From positions 176,001 to 240,000 of the forward strand of contig NZ_BQYI01000001.1 in assembly GCF_027923405.1 (NCBI RefSeq): a stretch of 64,000 nucleotides of DNA, given 5' to 3'. The notes below the pieces were generated by a model. That model was not told the DNA's origin. It made no database searches and saw nothing but the letters and a program-made list of their open reading frames with translations. The first letter of the stretch is position 1. Every line of letters begins with the position of its first letter. Below, in pieces: positions 31,812 to 41,106 of this stretch. The translations under genes and the position numbers were made by a program. Origin of the DNA: Paenibacillus sp. YYML68. GTDB lineage: Bacteria; Bacillota; Bacilli; Paenibacillales; NBRC-103111.

Positions 31812-31915
31812 CTTCGTTTCCCCCTCTTTCCATACATCCGTAGGTGTGGAGCGCTGCTGCTTATTCTTGCTATAGTGTACCTCAATTGTGAGTAATTATG
31901 GGAGTTCTCTCTCGT

Positions 31916-32479
31916 TTATATGATAAAATGGATGCCGAATGCGATCAAAATGACGCCGCCGAGCGCCTCTCCGTAATCACCAAACCATTCGCCCACACGT
32001 CGGCCGAGCAGCAGGCCCAGCATCGTCATCAGTCCTCCAGCAGCTCCGAACAACAGAATCGTCAGCCATACGTCACCGGCAAACATCCCGAGTGATATGC
32101 CGACAGAGAACGAATCGACGCTCACGCTGAACGCGAACAGCAGCAAGCCCCAGAACGATCGGGGATCGTAGCCCGACGATTCATCGCCGCGCAGCACGTT
32201 GTACACCATATGAGCGCCCAGCACGAGCAGCAGCACGCCGCCGCATACGGTAGCCACTTGTCCGAGAATGGAGCTCAGGAAGCTGCCTGTCCAGACGCCA
32301 GCGAGCGGCATGATCATATGGAACAGCGCCGTGACGAGGCCGATTCTGACAATATCAAGCTTCCTGATCCCTCTCATCCCGATGCCAAGCCCTAGCGACA
32401 GCGCGTCGAACCCTAGCGCCAGCGCAAGTAATCCAATGGAGACGAGCTGTCCCCACAATAACGGTGCTGCCAAGTCCAT
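31916..32479 (-). CDS. mntP: Manganese efflux protein MntP (YwlD family)
   Basis: A 187-residue protein with six membrane helices in two repeats. Conserved acidic residues lie in GFDALSLGLGIGMRG (helix 1) and SVDSFSVGISLGMFAG (helix 4), the paired motif of the DUF204/MntP family. It lies between tsaC and ywlE as in Bacillus. The 258-base GC-rich spacer on its upstream side shows no gene and no clear signal. Confidence 0.92.
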   Translation of the reverse strand: MDLAAPLLWGQLVSIGLLALALGFDALSLGLGIGMRGIRKLDIVRIGLVTALFHMIMPLAGVWTGSFLSSILGQVATVCGGVLLLVLGAHMVYNVLRGDESSGYDPRSFWGLLLFAFSVSVDSFSVGISLGMFAGDVWLTILLFGAAGGLMTMLGLLLGRRVGEWFGDYGEALGGVILIAFGIHFII

Positions 32480-32737
32480 GCTTCCTAACCCCCTGTCCCA
32501 TTCCTAAACAACGTATGCAGGACAAGGGGCAAACATGTCTGCCGCGGGCGTTAAGGAAAGACATGAGTGCTGAGCAGGGACAACGTAGGCTATGGCAGCG
32601 GTGTAGGCGGTGGCGATGGGCAGTGGCGAAGCTTCGCCTGCTTGAGGCGACTGCGCTGGCCCGTGTGAGGGCTGCGGCGAGGCGAGGCAGGGGCTGCGGC
32701 ACGGTTGGCGGCGCGCGGGATAAGGCTCAGCACGTTG

Positions 32738-33805
32738 CTACACGTGCAGCTCGCGTCCGCCGGCGGCCTTACGCAGCCGGTTCATGATCGCTTCGCCGAG
32801 GCCGGTCTCCGGGCAAGCCTCGGCGACGATGAACGAGGCGCCAGCCTCGTCGAAGGCGCGCAGCGCGGCATACAAGCCGCGCGCCACAAGCTCAAGGTCG
32901 GTCCGCTCGCCGCAGACCGACACATGGTCCGCGGGCACCGCCTCCGCGTGCCCGCCCAGCAGCAGCGCGCCCGTCCGCTCCCCGCGGGCGCGCGCAGCCT
33001 CCAGCTCGCGCCGCATGCGCGCGAGCACCGCCTCGCGATCGTGGCCATGCACGATCGTCAGCAGCCCGCGCGGCGCGTAGTGGGCATATTTCATGCCCGG
33101 TGCGCGCGGCGTCTCCTCAGCGGCAGGCGCAGCCTCTGCCGCCATCACCAGGCGCACGCCGTCAGGCAGCGTGCGCGCCAGCTCGCCCGCGGTGACCCCG
33201 CCCGGGCGCAGCACATACACCGTCCCGTCGCGATACTCGACGACGGTCGATTCCACCCCGACGCCGGCGGCGCCGCCATCCACGATCCCGGCGATACGAC
33301 CGCCGAGATCCTCGAGCACATGCGCCGCCAGCGTCGGGCTCGGCCGCCCCGAGCGGTTCGCACTCGGGGCCGCAACCGGACAGCCCGCGGCGGCGATCAG
33401 CGCCCGGGCCACCGGATGGTCGGGGATGCGTACCCCGACCGTAGACAGCCCCGCCGTCACGAGCGGGGACAGCACGCCCTCCCGGACGGGCAGCACGACC
33501 GTCAGCGGACCCGGCCAGAACGCGTCCAACAAGCACAAGACGGCCTCCTCCGGCGAAGCAGTAAGCTCCGTTAGCTGAGACCGATCGGCCAGATGAACGA
33601 TGAGCGGATTATCCGACGGACGGCCCTTCGCCTCGAAGATCGCCGCCACCGCCTCTGTGCTGCGCGCATCCGCTCCTAGGCCATACACCGTCTCCGTCGG
33701 GAAGGCGACCGTCCGCCCTTCACGCAGCCAAGCCGCGGCTTCCTGTATCTGCTCCTCTTGCGGACAGGAGGCATGCACGAGCCACATTTTCGTCTCGATA
33801 TTCAT
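32738..33805 (-). CDS. ywlC: Threonylcarbamoyl-AMP synthase (Sua5/YwlC)
   Basis: The enzyme makes threonylcarbamoyl-AMP for the t6A modification of tRNAs that read ANN codons. The YrdC domain has GRTVAFPTETVYGLGADA and the PAPSANRSGRPSPT-like segment (seen as AAPSANRSGRPSPT); the C-terminal Sua5 domain follows from about residue 220 with PRAPGMKYAHYAP. The ATG at 33805 behind AAGGAG gives 355 residues. The third codon positions are more GC-rich here than in the neighbours. Confidence 0.94.
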   Translation of the reverse strand: MNIETKMWLVHASCPQEEQIQEAAAWLREGRTVAFPTETVYGLGADARSTEAVAAIFEAKGRPSDNPLIVHLADRSQLTELTASPEEAVLCLLDAFWPGPLTVVLPVREGVLSPLVTAGLSTVGVRIPDHPVARALIAAAGCPVAAPSANRSGRPSPTLAAHVLEDLGGRIAGIVDGGAAGVGVESTVVEYRDGTVYVLRPGGVTAGELARTLPDGVRLVMAAEAAPAAEETPRAPGMKYAHYAPRGLLTIVHGHDREAVLARMRRELEAARARGERTGALLLGGHAEAVPADHVSVCGERTDLELVARGLYAALRAFDEAGASFIVAEACPETGLGEAIMNRLRKAAGGRELHV

Positions 33806-33979
33806 AACAACACTCCTTGCACCAGCTTCTCCTCTAAGGACGATCCGACCACTGTACCAGCACACAAGGTCGTTCGACACACCCGAGCGTCCAGCCTCTC
33901 CGAGCATGTCGCCGACCCGACTCCCGCTTCGCAAGATGATTCCTGGTCATCTGGTCAATCTCCATCTGAGCTCTATTCC

Positions 33980-34837
33980 TTACGCGAACCAAGCGAATAC
34001 TTCCTTCAGCATATCCCACAGGAAGAAGCGCACCTCCGGCTGCTCCTTGCCTGCAGCAGCTTCCTTGCCGCCTTCTGCATCCTTCTGAGCCTGCTCTGCA
34101 GCGCCAGAAGCCGTCTTGCCCGCCCCCGCTTCCTTCTGCACAGCCGATGCCGCAGTTACAGACTTGCTCGACTTATCGGACTGGTCTGCCTTACGAGCCG
34201 CATCCTTCTCCGCAGCTTTCCCGTTCGCAGCGCCAGCATCCGTCTTACCATCGTTCGGTGCAGCCTCGTCCTCAGCCGATGCCGCGTACGCCTTGTTGTC
34301 CTTCTTCACGACCATCTCGGAATCGACGAAGCAGAGCGGCGGGAACAGCACGCACCACCAGTTCTGACCTTCCGCCTCGCCGATCGACACACGCAGCGCC
34401 TCATACTCACCAGCCGGGTACACTTGATTGCCGTACATCTTCGTCGGGAATGGAACGACGCCTAGTTCTACCTGATATGTATAGTCGAAGCCGTTATCGC
34501 GCAGCGTCTTTTCCACCACAGCCTCAAGCTCTGGCAGACGGGACTTCACTGTCTCGCGCGCCGCCTCGATCCCGTCTGGCTCCGCGACCCACGCGTTCAT
34601 CTGCTCGATTATCGCATCGCGCACCTCGCGCTTAATCCATTGATCCGTCGGCGAATCGGAGTTCGCCAAGATACGCAGTCGAATCGACTCCTGTGGAATG
34701 ACACTTGCATCAACAGCCGACTTCGCCTTCGCCTCGAACAGCATCGCGTTCGCCTTGCCCGACTCCCAGCACATCAGCAGCATCACTAGAGCAAATCCTA
34801 AATATAAATACGGCTTTACATTGACCCGTTTAACCAT
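33980..34837 (-). CDS. spoIIR: Stage II sporulation protein R
   Basis: A secreted signalling protein made in the forespore under sigma-F that triggers SpoIIGA to process pro-sigma-E in the mother cell. It has an N-terminal membrane or signal segment (LGFALVMLLMCWESGKA), then the SpoIIR domain with SIRLRILANSDSPTDQWIKR and EGQNWWCVLFPPLCFVD. A low-complexity Ala/Lys/Asp-rich stretch occupies residues about 200-265 before a short conserved end. The ATG at 34837 is used; a frame extends to 34861. Confidence 0.93.
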   Translation of the reverse strand: MVKRVNVKPYLYLGFALVMLLMCWESGKANAMLFEAKAKSAVDASVIPQESIRLRILANSDSPTDQWIKREVRDAIIEQMNAWVAEPDGIEAARETVKSRLPELEAVVEKTLRDNGFDYTYQVELGVVPFPTKMYGNQVYPAGEYEALRVSIGEAEGQNWWCVLFPPLCFVDSEMVVKKDNKAYAASAEDEAAPNDGKTDAGAANGKAAEKDAARKADQSDKSSKSVTAASAVQKEAGAGKTASGAAEQAQKDAEGGKEAAAGKEQPEVRFFLWDMLKEVFAWFA

Positions 34838-34998
34838 GTACACCGCGCCCCTCTCAACCATTTCGTATCCTAAGAATGAATCTGAATGATGGCATCGCCT
34901 TCGAATCTATCGATTCTAGTTCTTATTGTTTCCGAGATTGAGAGAGTTTAAACGCGGTGCTTTTATTTTTTTATAAAAAGCTTTCAAGTACCGTTATT

Positions 34999-35967
34999 CT
35001 AGGAACGATACGCAATAACGTGCCGGCCGATGCCAGCCAGATCATCGACGATATATACCTCGTCCCACTCGGCAGCATCAAGCAGCAGCTCCCGTACCGC
35101 CTCGGCCTGACCTTGCCCGACCTCGAAGCCGACGACGCGCGGCAGCTGCGGCAGCTCGTGAAGCTGTGCCACCATACGGCGGTAGAGCGTCAGTCCGTCC
35201 GCACCTCCGAACAGCGCCATATGCGGCTCGTACAGCCGCACCTCCGGCTGAAGGCCATTTTCATCCGAATCCGGGATGTATGGAGGGTTGGACACGAGCA
35301 GATCTATTCGCTCTGCCCGCTCGATCCAAGGCTGAAGCAGATCTCCCTCGCTCCATTCGATTCGGTCGGCCACCCCGTTCAGCTCCGCATTGTGCTGCGC
35401 CTGCTTCAGCGCCGCCTCCGACAAGTCCGAGGCGAGCACGCGCCAGCCTGGACATTGCGTCGCAATCGTCACCGCAATCGCCCCGCTGCCCGTCCCGATA
35501 TCGCACACGGTCGGGCTGTTTCCCAGCCTAGACACAGTTCCGCGGCCAGCACTTGCCGCATCCTCTAGCTCTTGCCCGTGCACCAGCTGCTCCCTACCCT
35601 CACATGTCTCCGGCCACATCCGCTTCCCAAGACGAACGAGCTCCTCGACCAGCAGCTCCGTCTCCGGCCTTGGGATCAACACCGCAGGACTGACCCGGAA
35701 CGGCAGTCCATAGAACTCCTGTTCGCCAATCATATATTGCACCGGCTCCCCTGCCGCCTTCCGCTCGAGCAGCTGCTGCCATCGCTCCGCAAGACGCTCC
35801 GGGAACGGCTCGCTCCAGCGCAGCAATAGCCCCGTACGGCTCTCCTCGAGCACATATTCGAGCAGCCGCTGTGCATTCGACTCCGGCTCCCGCACACCAT
35901 ACCCGCGCAAAAAAGAAGAAGCCTCAACATAGGCTTCACGTATCGTTAATCGCCGTTCGTTAAGCAC
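34999..35967 (-). CDS. prmC: Release factor glutamine methyltransferase
   Basis: The enzyme methylates the Gln of the GGQ motif in RF1 and RF2. It has the SAM-binding [15 protein letters not shown] and the catalytic VSNPPYIP. A Glu/Ala-rich insert precedes the SAM motif. The GTG at 35967 (GGAG nine bases before) overlaps the end of prfA by eight bases, so coupling to its own substrate gene is probable; the frame extends to 36009 inside prfA. Confidence 0.94.
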   Translation of the reverse strand: MLNERRLTIREAYVEASSFLRGYGVREPESNAQRLLEYVLEESRTGLLLRWSEPFPERLAERWQQLLERKAAGEPVQYMIGEQEFYGLPFRVSPAVLIPRPETELLVEELVRLGKRMWPETCEGREQLVHGQELEDAASAGRGTVSRLGNSPTVCDIGTGSGAIAVTIATQCPGWRVLASDLSEAALKQAQHNAELNGVADRIEWSEGDLLQPWIERAERIDLLVSNPPYIPDSDENGLQPEVRLYEPHMALFGGADGLTLYRRMVAQLHELPQLPRVVGFEVGQGQAEAVRELLLDAAEWDEVYIVDDLAGIGRHVIAYRS

Positions 35968-37039
35968 CGGCGTATTCTCCTTTTTCCATCTGGTCGGTCT
36001 GGGCGGCAATCGTAAGGGCGGAGATGATCTCCTCCATATCGCCGTTCAGCACGGAATCTAGTCGATGCAGCGTTAAGCCGATGCGGTGATCGGTCACACG
36101 GCTCTGCGGGAAGTTGTACGTCCGAATACGCTCCGAGCGATCGCCCGTGCCGACCTTGCTCTTGCGCTCGGCGCCGTACTTCTCCATCTCCTCCTGCTGC
36201 ATCTTGTCGAAGATACGGGCGCGAAGCACCTGCAGCGCCTTCTCCTTGTTCGAGTTCTGCGACTTGCCGTCCTGACACGTCGCTACAATGCCCGTCGGAA
36301 CGTGCGTCACGCGCACCGCCGACTTCGTCGTATTAACGGACTGACCGCCCGCGCCGCTGGAGCAGAACGTATCGACGCGAATGTCTGAGTCGTGAATCTC
36401 GATGTCGAACTCCTCCATCTCCGGCATGACCCCGACCGTTGCCGTCGACGTATGGATACGTCCGCCCGACTCCGTCGCCGGAATACGCTGCACGCGATGC
36501 GCTCCGCTCTCGAACTTCAGCTTGCTGTAGGCACCCTTGCCGTTCACCATGAAAATAATTTCCTTAAAGCCGCCGAGGTCGCTAACGCTGGCCTCCAGCA
36601 CCTCCGTACGCCAGCCCTGCGTATCCGCGAACTTCGAGTACATCCGGTACAAGTCGGAGGCGAACAGCGCCGCCTCGTCGCCGCCCGCGGCGCCGCGAAT
36701 TTCCACGATGACGTTCTTGTCGTCATTCGGGTCCTTCGGCATCATGAGCACCTTAATCTTCTCCTCCAGCTGCTCCTTGCGCTCAGACAGCTCGTCGAGC
36801 TCCAGCTTCACGAGCTCCTTCATCTCATCGTCGAGCTTCTCATTCAGCATCGACTTGGCTGCCTCATGCTGCTCGTAGACGCTCTTGTATTCCATGTACG
36901 TATCGTACGTCTCCTGCAGGTCGGATTGCTCCTTCGAATATTCGCGCAGCTTCTTCGCATCCCCGGCTACGTCCGGGTCGCACAGCAGCTCGCTCAGCTT
37001 CTCATAACGATCGGCTAATGCTTGTAAACGGTCCAGCAT
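35960..37039 (-). CDS. prfA: Peptide chain release factor 1
   Basis: It recognises UAA and UAG and releases the peptide. The GGQ motif is in [16 protein letters not shown], and the PxT codon-recognition motif lies in [10 protein letters not shown]. The length of 359 residues is typical. It is followed directly by prmC. The spacer to ychF (37040-37188) has no feature. Confidence 0.97.
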   Translation of the reverse strand: MLDRLQALADRYEKLSELLCDPDVAGDAKKLREYSKEQSDLQETYDTYMEYKSVYEQHEAAKSMLNEKLDDEMKELVKLELDELSERKEQLEEKIKVLMMPKDPNDDKNVIVEIRGAAGGDEAALFASDLYRMYSKFADTQGWRTEVLEASVSDLGGFKEIIFMVNGKGAYSKLKFESGAHRVQRIPATESGGRIHTSTATVGVMPEMEEFDIEIHDSDIRVDTFCSSGAGGQSVNTTKSAVRVTHVPTGIVATCQDGKSQNSNKEKALQVLRARIFDKMQQEEMEKYGAERKSKVGTGDRSERIRTYNFPQSRVTDHRIGLTLHRLDSVLNGDMEEIISALTIAAQTDQMEKGEYAGA

Positions 37040-37188
37040 CTATCGTTCACCCTTCCCTTCCCTTTCACGCTTCAGAGCGTGCTCATGCTCTTTCCTATGC
37101 CTTCCATCCCCACCGTGCATGACGGCAATACTCTTGACTACCCACGCTGTCTCATCGCTGCATGCGCCGTGCTTCGTCAGGCTACAGG

Positions 37189-38289
37189 CTACACGTTGAA
37201 ACGGAAGTGCATCACGTCGCCGTCCTGCACGACATATTCCTTGCCCTCAAGACGTACGGTTCCCTTCTCCTTGGCTGCACTCATCGAGCCTGCGCCGACG
37301 AGATCGTCGTAGCCGACCACCTCTGCGCGAATGAAGCCGCGCTCGAAGTCGGTATGAATGACGCCAGCCGCCTGCGGCGCCTTCATGCCCTTGCGGATCG
37401 TCCATGCGCGAACCTCTTGCACGCCAGCTGTGAAATACGTGTACAAGCCAAGCAGCTTATACGCTGCACGAATGAGACGGTTCAAGCCGGATTCGGTCAA
37501 GCCGAGCTCCTCGAGGAACATCTCCTTGTCCTCGCCCTCAAGCTCCGCGATCTCGGACTCCACCTTCGCGCTGATCGGCACCACCTCTGCGCCCTCAAGA
37601 GCTGCGAATTCCCGCACCTGCTGCACATACGGATTATCGTCCGCATTTGCCGCTTCCGACTCGTTCACGTTCGCCGCGTACAGCACCGGCTTCATCGTCA
37701 GAAGATGCAGGTCGCGAATGAGCAAGCGCTCCTCATCGGTCAGCTCCACGCTACGCGCCGGCTTCTCGTTGTACAACGCTTCCTTCACGCGCTCCAGACA
37801 CTCGACCTCTTGGGCGTACTTCTTGTCGCCGCCCTTCATATTTTTGCGCGAGCGCTCAATGCGCTTATCGACCGAGTCGACATCAGCTAAGATCAGCTCC
37901 AGGTTAATCGTCTGAATGTCGCTGATCGGATCGACCTTGCCAGATACGTGTGTAATGTTATCGTCCTGGAAGCAACGCACCACCTGCACGATCGCGTCCA
38001 CCTCGCGAATGTTCGCAAGGAATTTGTTCCCAAGACCCTCACCCTTGCTCGCACCCTTCACAAGACCTGCAATATCGACGAACTCGAATGCCGTCGGTAC
38101 GATGCGCTGCGGATTGACCAGCTCCGCCAGCTTCGCAAGACGCTCGTCCGGCACTTCAACGACACCGACGTTCGGGTCGATCGTACAGAACGGATAGTTG
38201 GCTGATTCCGCGCCAGCCTGTGTAATCGCATTGAACAGCGTCGACTTGCCTACGTTCGGTAGTCCGACAATTCCGCAAGAAAGACTCAT
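37189..38289 (-). CDS. ychF: Ribosome-binding ATPase YchF
   Basis: An Obg-family P-loop protein with altered nucleotide choice for ATP. The G1 motif is [10 protein letters not shown]3 reads [10 protein letters not shown], and the specificity motif is NVNE instead of NKxD, as in YchF/Ola1. The C-terminal TGS-like domain ends with [15 protein letters not shown]. At 366 residues it has the family length. Confidence 0.96.
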   Translation of the reverse strand: MSLSCGIVGLPNVGKSTLFNAITQAGAESANYPFCTIDPNVGVVEVPDERLAKLAELVNPQRIVPTAFEFVDIAGLVKGASKGEGLGNKFLANIREVDAIVQVVRCFQDDNITHVSGKVDPISDIQTINLELILADVDSVDKRIERSRKNMKGGDKKYAQEVECLERVKEALYNEKPARSVELTDEERLLIRDLHLLTMKPVLYAANVNESEAANADDNPYVQQVREFAALEGAEVVPISAKVESEIAELEGEDKEMFLEELGLTESGLNRLIRAAYKLLGLYTYFTAGVQEVRAWTIRKGMKAPQAAGVIHTDFERGFIRAEVVGYDDLVGAGSMSAAKEKGTVRLEGKEYVVQDGDVMHFRFNV

Positions 38290-38380
38290 TATATAGACAG
38301 CTCCTTATATGACACCGAAATTTCTTATCCTGACATTATATTATATCCCATAGGGGGGGAACATGTCACGCGAGCCCGCG

Positions 38381-38417
38381 CAAAAAAACCTTCCCGCTCC
38401 AATCGCAAGAAGGTTCT
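38381..38417 (-). terminator. Terminator after the amidase gene
   Basis: The stem AACCTTC/GAAGGTT, loop of about 15 bases, is followed on the minus strand by TTTTTTTGCGC and lies 14 bases after the amidase stop. Confidence 0.8.
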
Positions 38418-38430
38418 CTAACATTCACCG

Positions 38431-39198
38431 CTACTCCAGCGGCTGCCCCGATACACGACGAAGCTCATTAGCGAGCCGATGGAACTCCGCTTGTGCCTCC
38501 GCGTCACCTGAAGCGAAGTAAGAGGCCGACAGGAAGCGAATAATTTTGTTCGCATCCTCCACGCTAATCATCGTCCCCGTGCCTGGACCCGGTACGGGCG
38601 TCGGCGGCGGCGTTGGGTTGTCTGGTATAACGCTCGCCCGGTACTCGTTCACCACGTCCTGCACGAAGTCGGCGAACGTCTTCCCCAGCTGTCGCAGCGG
38701 ACCTTGAGGATCTGTACGCCTTGCAGGGTCCAGCGTATAATGCCCGACGATGTCGGTGGCCGGATCAAGTCCGAACTTGTAGCATATATAGGCCATGACC
38801 CATACGTAGCGCTTGTACGACTCCGTCAAGTTAATCGTGCCTCCGTGACACAGCTCGACCGCGCCTGCCGCGTCGTTCGCATCATCTCCGTACCGCGCAT
38901 TGTCTGTCGTCACGTTGTATACAACGTGGTAGGCAACCTCCGGCCGACCGGTTAATAACGGAATACATTCAATAATACTTTTATCATCGACGAAAAGATG
39001 AGCAGACGCCGACATCTCATTCCTCGTTCGCTCGAAATAGGCAACATTCGCTGAGGCCGTCGACCCCGGATTGCCCGTATCATGCGCCACGATAAAGCGC
39101 GGTCCGCTCAGCGCCTGCTGCGGGCGTCGGCTGCTCGGACCTGTTAAATACCGCTGGGTGATGCTGTATTTCATCGTGAAAGCCACGACGCTCACCAT
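38431..39198 (-). CDS. N-acetylmuramoyl-L-alanine amidase (Amidase_2 family)
   Basis: The enzyme cuts the bond between muramic acid and the stem peptide. Its zinc-binding domain begins PRFIVAHDTGNPG (His near 39) and continues with ASAHLFVDDKSI and VGHYTLDPARRTDP, which provide the other His and the Asp. A Pro-rich linker (NPTPPPTPVPGPG) leads to a C-terminal helical domain of about 50 residues. No signal peptide is seen, as in phage-derived or sporulation amidases of the XlyA type. A start at the ATG at 39174 is possible. No terminal repeats or phage genes surround it. Confidence 0.85.
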   Translation of the reverse strand: MVSVVAFTMKYSITQRYLTGPSSRRPQQALSGPRFIVAHDTGNPGSTASANVAYFERTRNEMSASAHLFVDDKSIIECIPLLTGRPEVAYHVVYNVTTDNARYGDDANDAAGAVELCHGGTINLTESYKRYVWVMAYICYKFGLDPATDIVGHYTLDPARRTDPQGPLRQLGKTFADFVQDVVNEYRASVIPDNPTPPPTPVPGPGTGTMISVEDANKIIRFLSASYFASGDAEAQAEFHRLANELRRVSGQPLE

Positions 39199-39309
39199 CC
39201 TCGTCCTGAATTCGGCAAGCTGGCTGGCCGATGGCTTGACCCGCTCCTTGCATCCTGCCTTATCCTCATCATATGCAGCAACTCCTTAAGGAGTCCGCGA
39301 ACATGCTGT

Positions 39310-40020
39310 TTATTTAAACACACGCTTTCGTTTTTCTTCGTTTTTTTTGCCAAAATGCTGCTCCACCTGCTTCTTCAGCACGAAGGCTCGCAGCGAATTC
39401 GTTTTCTCAGACGGAAGCTCAACGTATTGGGCTCCATAGTAGTGACTGTCATCCCGCTTCTGCTTGCGTATAATCTCGACCAGGCACGGAATTTCGAAGC
39501 CGAGATCGATGTTCACCTGCACCTTCATCTGCTCGTTAAGCTCGATATCGCTGGCTAGCGAGAAGCCAATTCCGCTGACGCTGATATTATGAATATCGAT
39601 CTCTACCGCCTGCTCCAGTACCTGCTCATTATCATACACTTTACCATACGAAAGCATATGTCCGCGATGCGAGACGTCCACACGCGGATGCTCCCGCTTC
39701 TCTACGAACCGGTTTTTGTTCTGCGGTGGGTTAATGAACATTAAGGACCCTTGGTCCTTCGCAATGACCGTCGATTGGAACGTGTAGACGCCTCCTGGTG
39801 AATAGACGGTCAGCTTGACGTTCTCGCTCAATTGGAACGCCTTGTATTCGTTCAGCTCCACCTCGAGGACGTCCCCTTCCGCATAAGTAAGCACGCCTGT
39901 GGCCACATAATTGTCCTTCTCGACAACCGTCCGGCTATGCAGCATAATGCCGCTTGGACTTTGATATTTCTCCTTGGAGAAATCGTAGGACTTGTTAGAC
40001 CGCTTCTCAGGTACAAGCAT
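39310..40020 (-). CDS. PilZ-domain c-di-GMP receptor (YcgR-like)
   Basis: An N-terminal YcgR-like domain (about 100 residues, beta-rich) precedes a PilZ domain whose two ligand motifs are intact: the RxxxR box in KREHPRVDV and the D-x-S-x-x-G box in DIHNISVSGIGF. Such proteins act on flagellar motor speed, exopolysaccharide or transcription. The C-terminal tail is very basic (KKNEEKRKRVFK). It lies downstream of a c-di-GMP-I riboswitch and its terminator, so the ligand controls both the amount and the activity of this receptor. Confidence 0.92.
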   Translation of the reverse strand: MLVPEKRSNKSYDFSKEKYQSPSGIMLHSRTVVEKDNYVATGVLTYAEGDVLEVELNEYKAFQLSENVKLTVYSPGGVYTFQSTVIAKDQGSLMFINPPQNKNRFVEKREHPRVDVSHRGHMLSYGKVYDNEQVLEQAVEIDIHNISVSGIGFSLASDIELNEQMKVQVNIDLGFEIPCLVEIIRKQKRDDSHYYGAQYVELPSEKTNSLRAFVLKKQVEQHFGKKNEEKRKRVFK

Positions 40021-40064
40021 CGCTTACTGATCACCCTTTCCGCTCGAATATACCGCACAGCAAC

Positions 40065-40102
40065 AAAAAAGACCGTATCTCGAAGCCTCGAGCATACAGC
40101 CT
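40065..40102 (-). terminator. Riboswitch expression platform terminator
   Basis: On the minus strand a 14-bp stem with one bulged G and the loop GGCT is followed by TTTTTTT. It sits between the c-di-GMP aptamer and the PilZ gene, 45 bases before the start codon, so it can switch transcription. Confidence 0.88.
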
Positions 40103-40117
40103 GTTCACCGCGTGACG

Positions 40118-40209
40118 TACATTCGGCGGCCAGGCTGTCATCGTCCAATCGCTGGACCTTAGACCCTCAGCTTTGCGTCCCTGCCTTTCGACAGGTTTGC
40201 CCTTATTAC
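40118..40209 (-). ncRNA. Cyclic di-GMP-I (GEMM) riboswitch
   Basis: The minus strand shows the class I consensus in order: AAGGGCAAACCTGTCGAAAG (the GNRA tetraloop of P1b on the left), CAGGGACGCAAAGCTGAGGG and then the GGTC-TAAGG strand that closes the second helix. The conserved A, AAAC, GACGCAAAGC and GGTC positions that surround the ligand are all present. An intrinsic terminator follows it at once, and the regulated gene codes a c-di-GMP receptor. Confidence 0.93.
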
Positions 40210-40451
40210 AACAAATACTCGTAGACTTATTACCTAAATTTGTAGGCCTATGTGCTTAATGTTAATTTCAATTATATGGGCTTTTCTAAAATATACAAGT
40301 GGGTCAGACAAGATTCGGCTTATTTTTTAACATTCGAGCAACATTTACAACATATTCACATTTTCCCGCTCCTGTGCACAACTTCGTACTCACCGTTAAC
40401 GCTTGCTTGAAATGCCGCTTTTCCCTACAATGGGAGAGGATCTGCTGTATG

Positions 40452-40472
40452 TTATCCACAATCTTATCCACA
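40452..40472 (+). promoter_or_regulatory. Two tandem perfect DnaA boxes upstream of tadA
   Basis: TTATCCACA occurs twice, starts 12 bases apart, 64 bases before the tadA start. Weaker relatives lie near (TGTGCACAA at 40374 and GTCCACAGA at 40508). The rest of 40211-40535 is AT-rich and must hold divergent promoters for tadA and the PilZ leader. Confidence 0.75.
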
Positions 40473-40535
40473 GCATGTGTGTAAACGAATATTTGTTCGT
40501 TGTATCGTCCACAGATTGCGAACGAGGTGTATCCT

Positions 40536-41003
40536 TTGACTACCTACGAAGCTCATGAAGCTTACATGCGCGCAGCCGTCGAGGAGGCACGCAAGGCCGA
40601 GGCCATCCGCGAGGTTCCAATCGGAGCTGTCGTCGTGCTCGGTGATACGATTATCGGGCGCGGCCATAACGTACGCGAGACGACGAAGGACCCGCTCGCA
40701 CACGCAGAGCTCATCGCCATCAAGCAGGCGAGCGAATATCTTGACGCATGGCGGCTTCTCGATTGCCGACTGTATGTCACGCTCGAGCCTTGCCCGATGT
40801 GTGCAGGGGCGATCGTGCAGGCACGCGTTCCACAGGTCATCTACGCCACACGGGACCCGAAGGCCGGCTGCGCTGGCACGCTGATGAACCTGCTGCAGGA
40901 GGAACGGTTCAATCACCGCGTCGACGTCATGGAGGGCGTGCTGCGCGAGGAGTGCAGCTCGATGCTGACTCAGTTTTTCCGCAAGCTTCGCGGCAAGGTG
41001 TAA
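40536..41003 (+). CDS. tadA: tRNA-specific adenosine deaminase
   Basis: The enzyme makes inosine at the wobble position of tRNA-Arg(ACG). The zinc and catalytic residues are in PLAHAELIAI (HAE) and LEPCPMCAGAIVQAR (PCxxC). The TTG at 40536 follows GAGGTG and gives 155 residues; the frame is open to 40500. In Bacillus it lies close to oriC, followed by the SRP RNA and dnaX; neither is seen here, where the next gene is convergent. Confidence 0.95.
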   Translation: MTTYEAHEAYMRAAVEEARKAEAIREVPIGAVVVLGDTIIGRGHNVRETTKDPLAHAELIAIKQASEYLDAWRLLDCRLYVTLEPCPMCAGAIVQARVPQVIYATRDPKAGCAGTLMNLLQEERFNHRVDVMEGVLREECSSMLTQFFRKLRGKV

Positions 41004-41106
41004 TCTCTGATCCTCGCATACAGATGCGCCCTCCTCACGACAACGAAGCCACGACCGTCCATCTGCCATGCAGGTGAACGATCGTGGCTGTTCGCTGTTC
41101 GCGCCC

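Noticed and set aside
32464..32787. Open frames in the GC-rich spacer between mntP and ywlC
   Set aside because: Arg/Ala-rich low complexity on both strands, no ribosome site; a typical GC-rich noncoding artefact.
38431..39198. Prophage lysis module (amidase)
   Set aside because: Only one amidase gene is present, with no holin, portal or integrase; it sits among chromosomal genes.
41004..41106. SRP RNA gene after tadA, as in Bacillus
   Set aside because: The 103-base gap to the next gene is too short and shows only a weak inverted repeat, without the SRP Alu or GNAR features.
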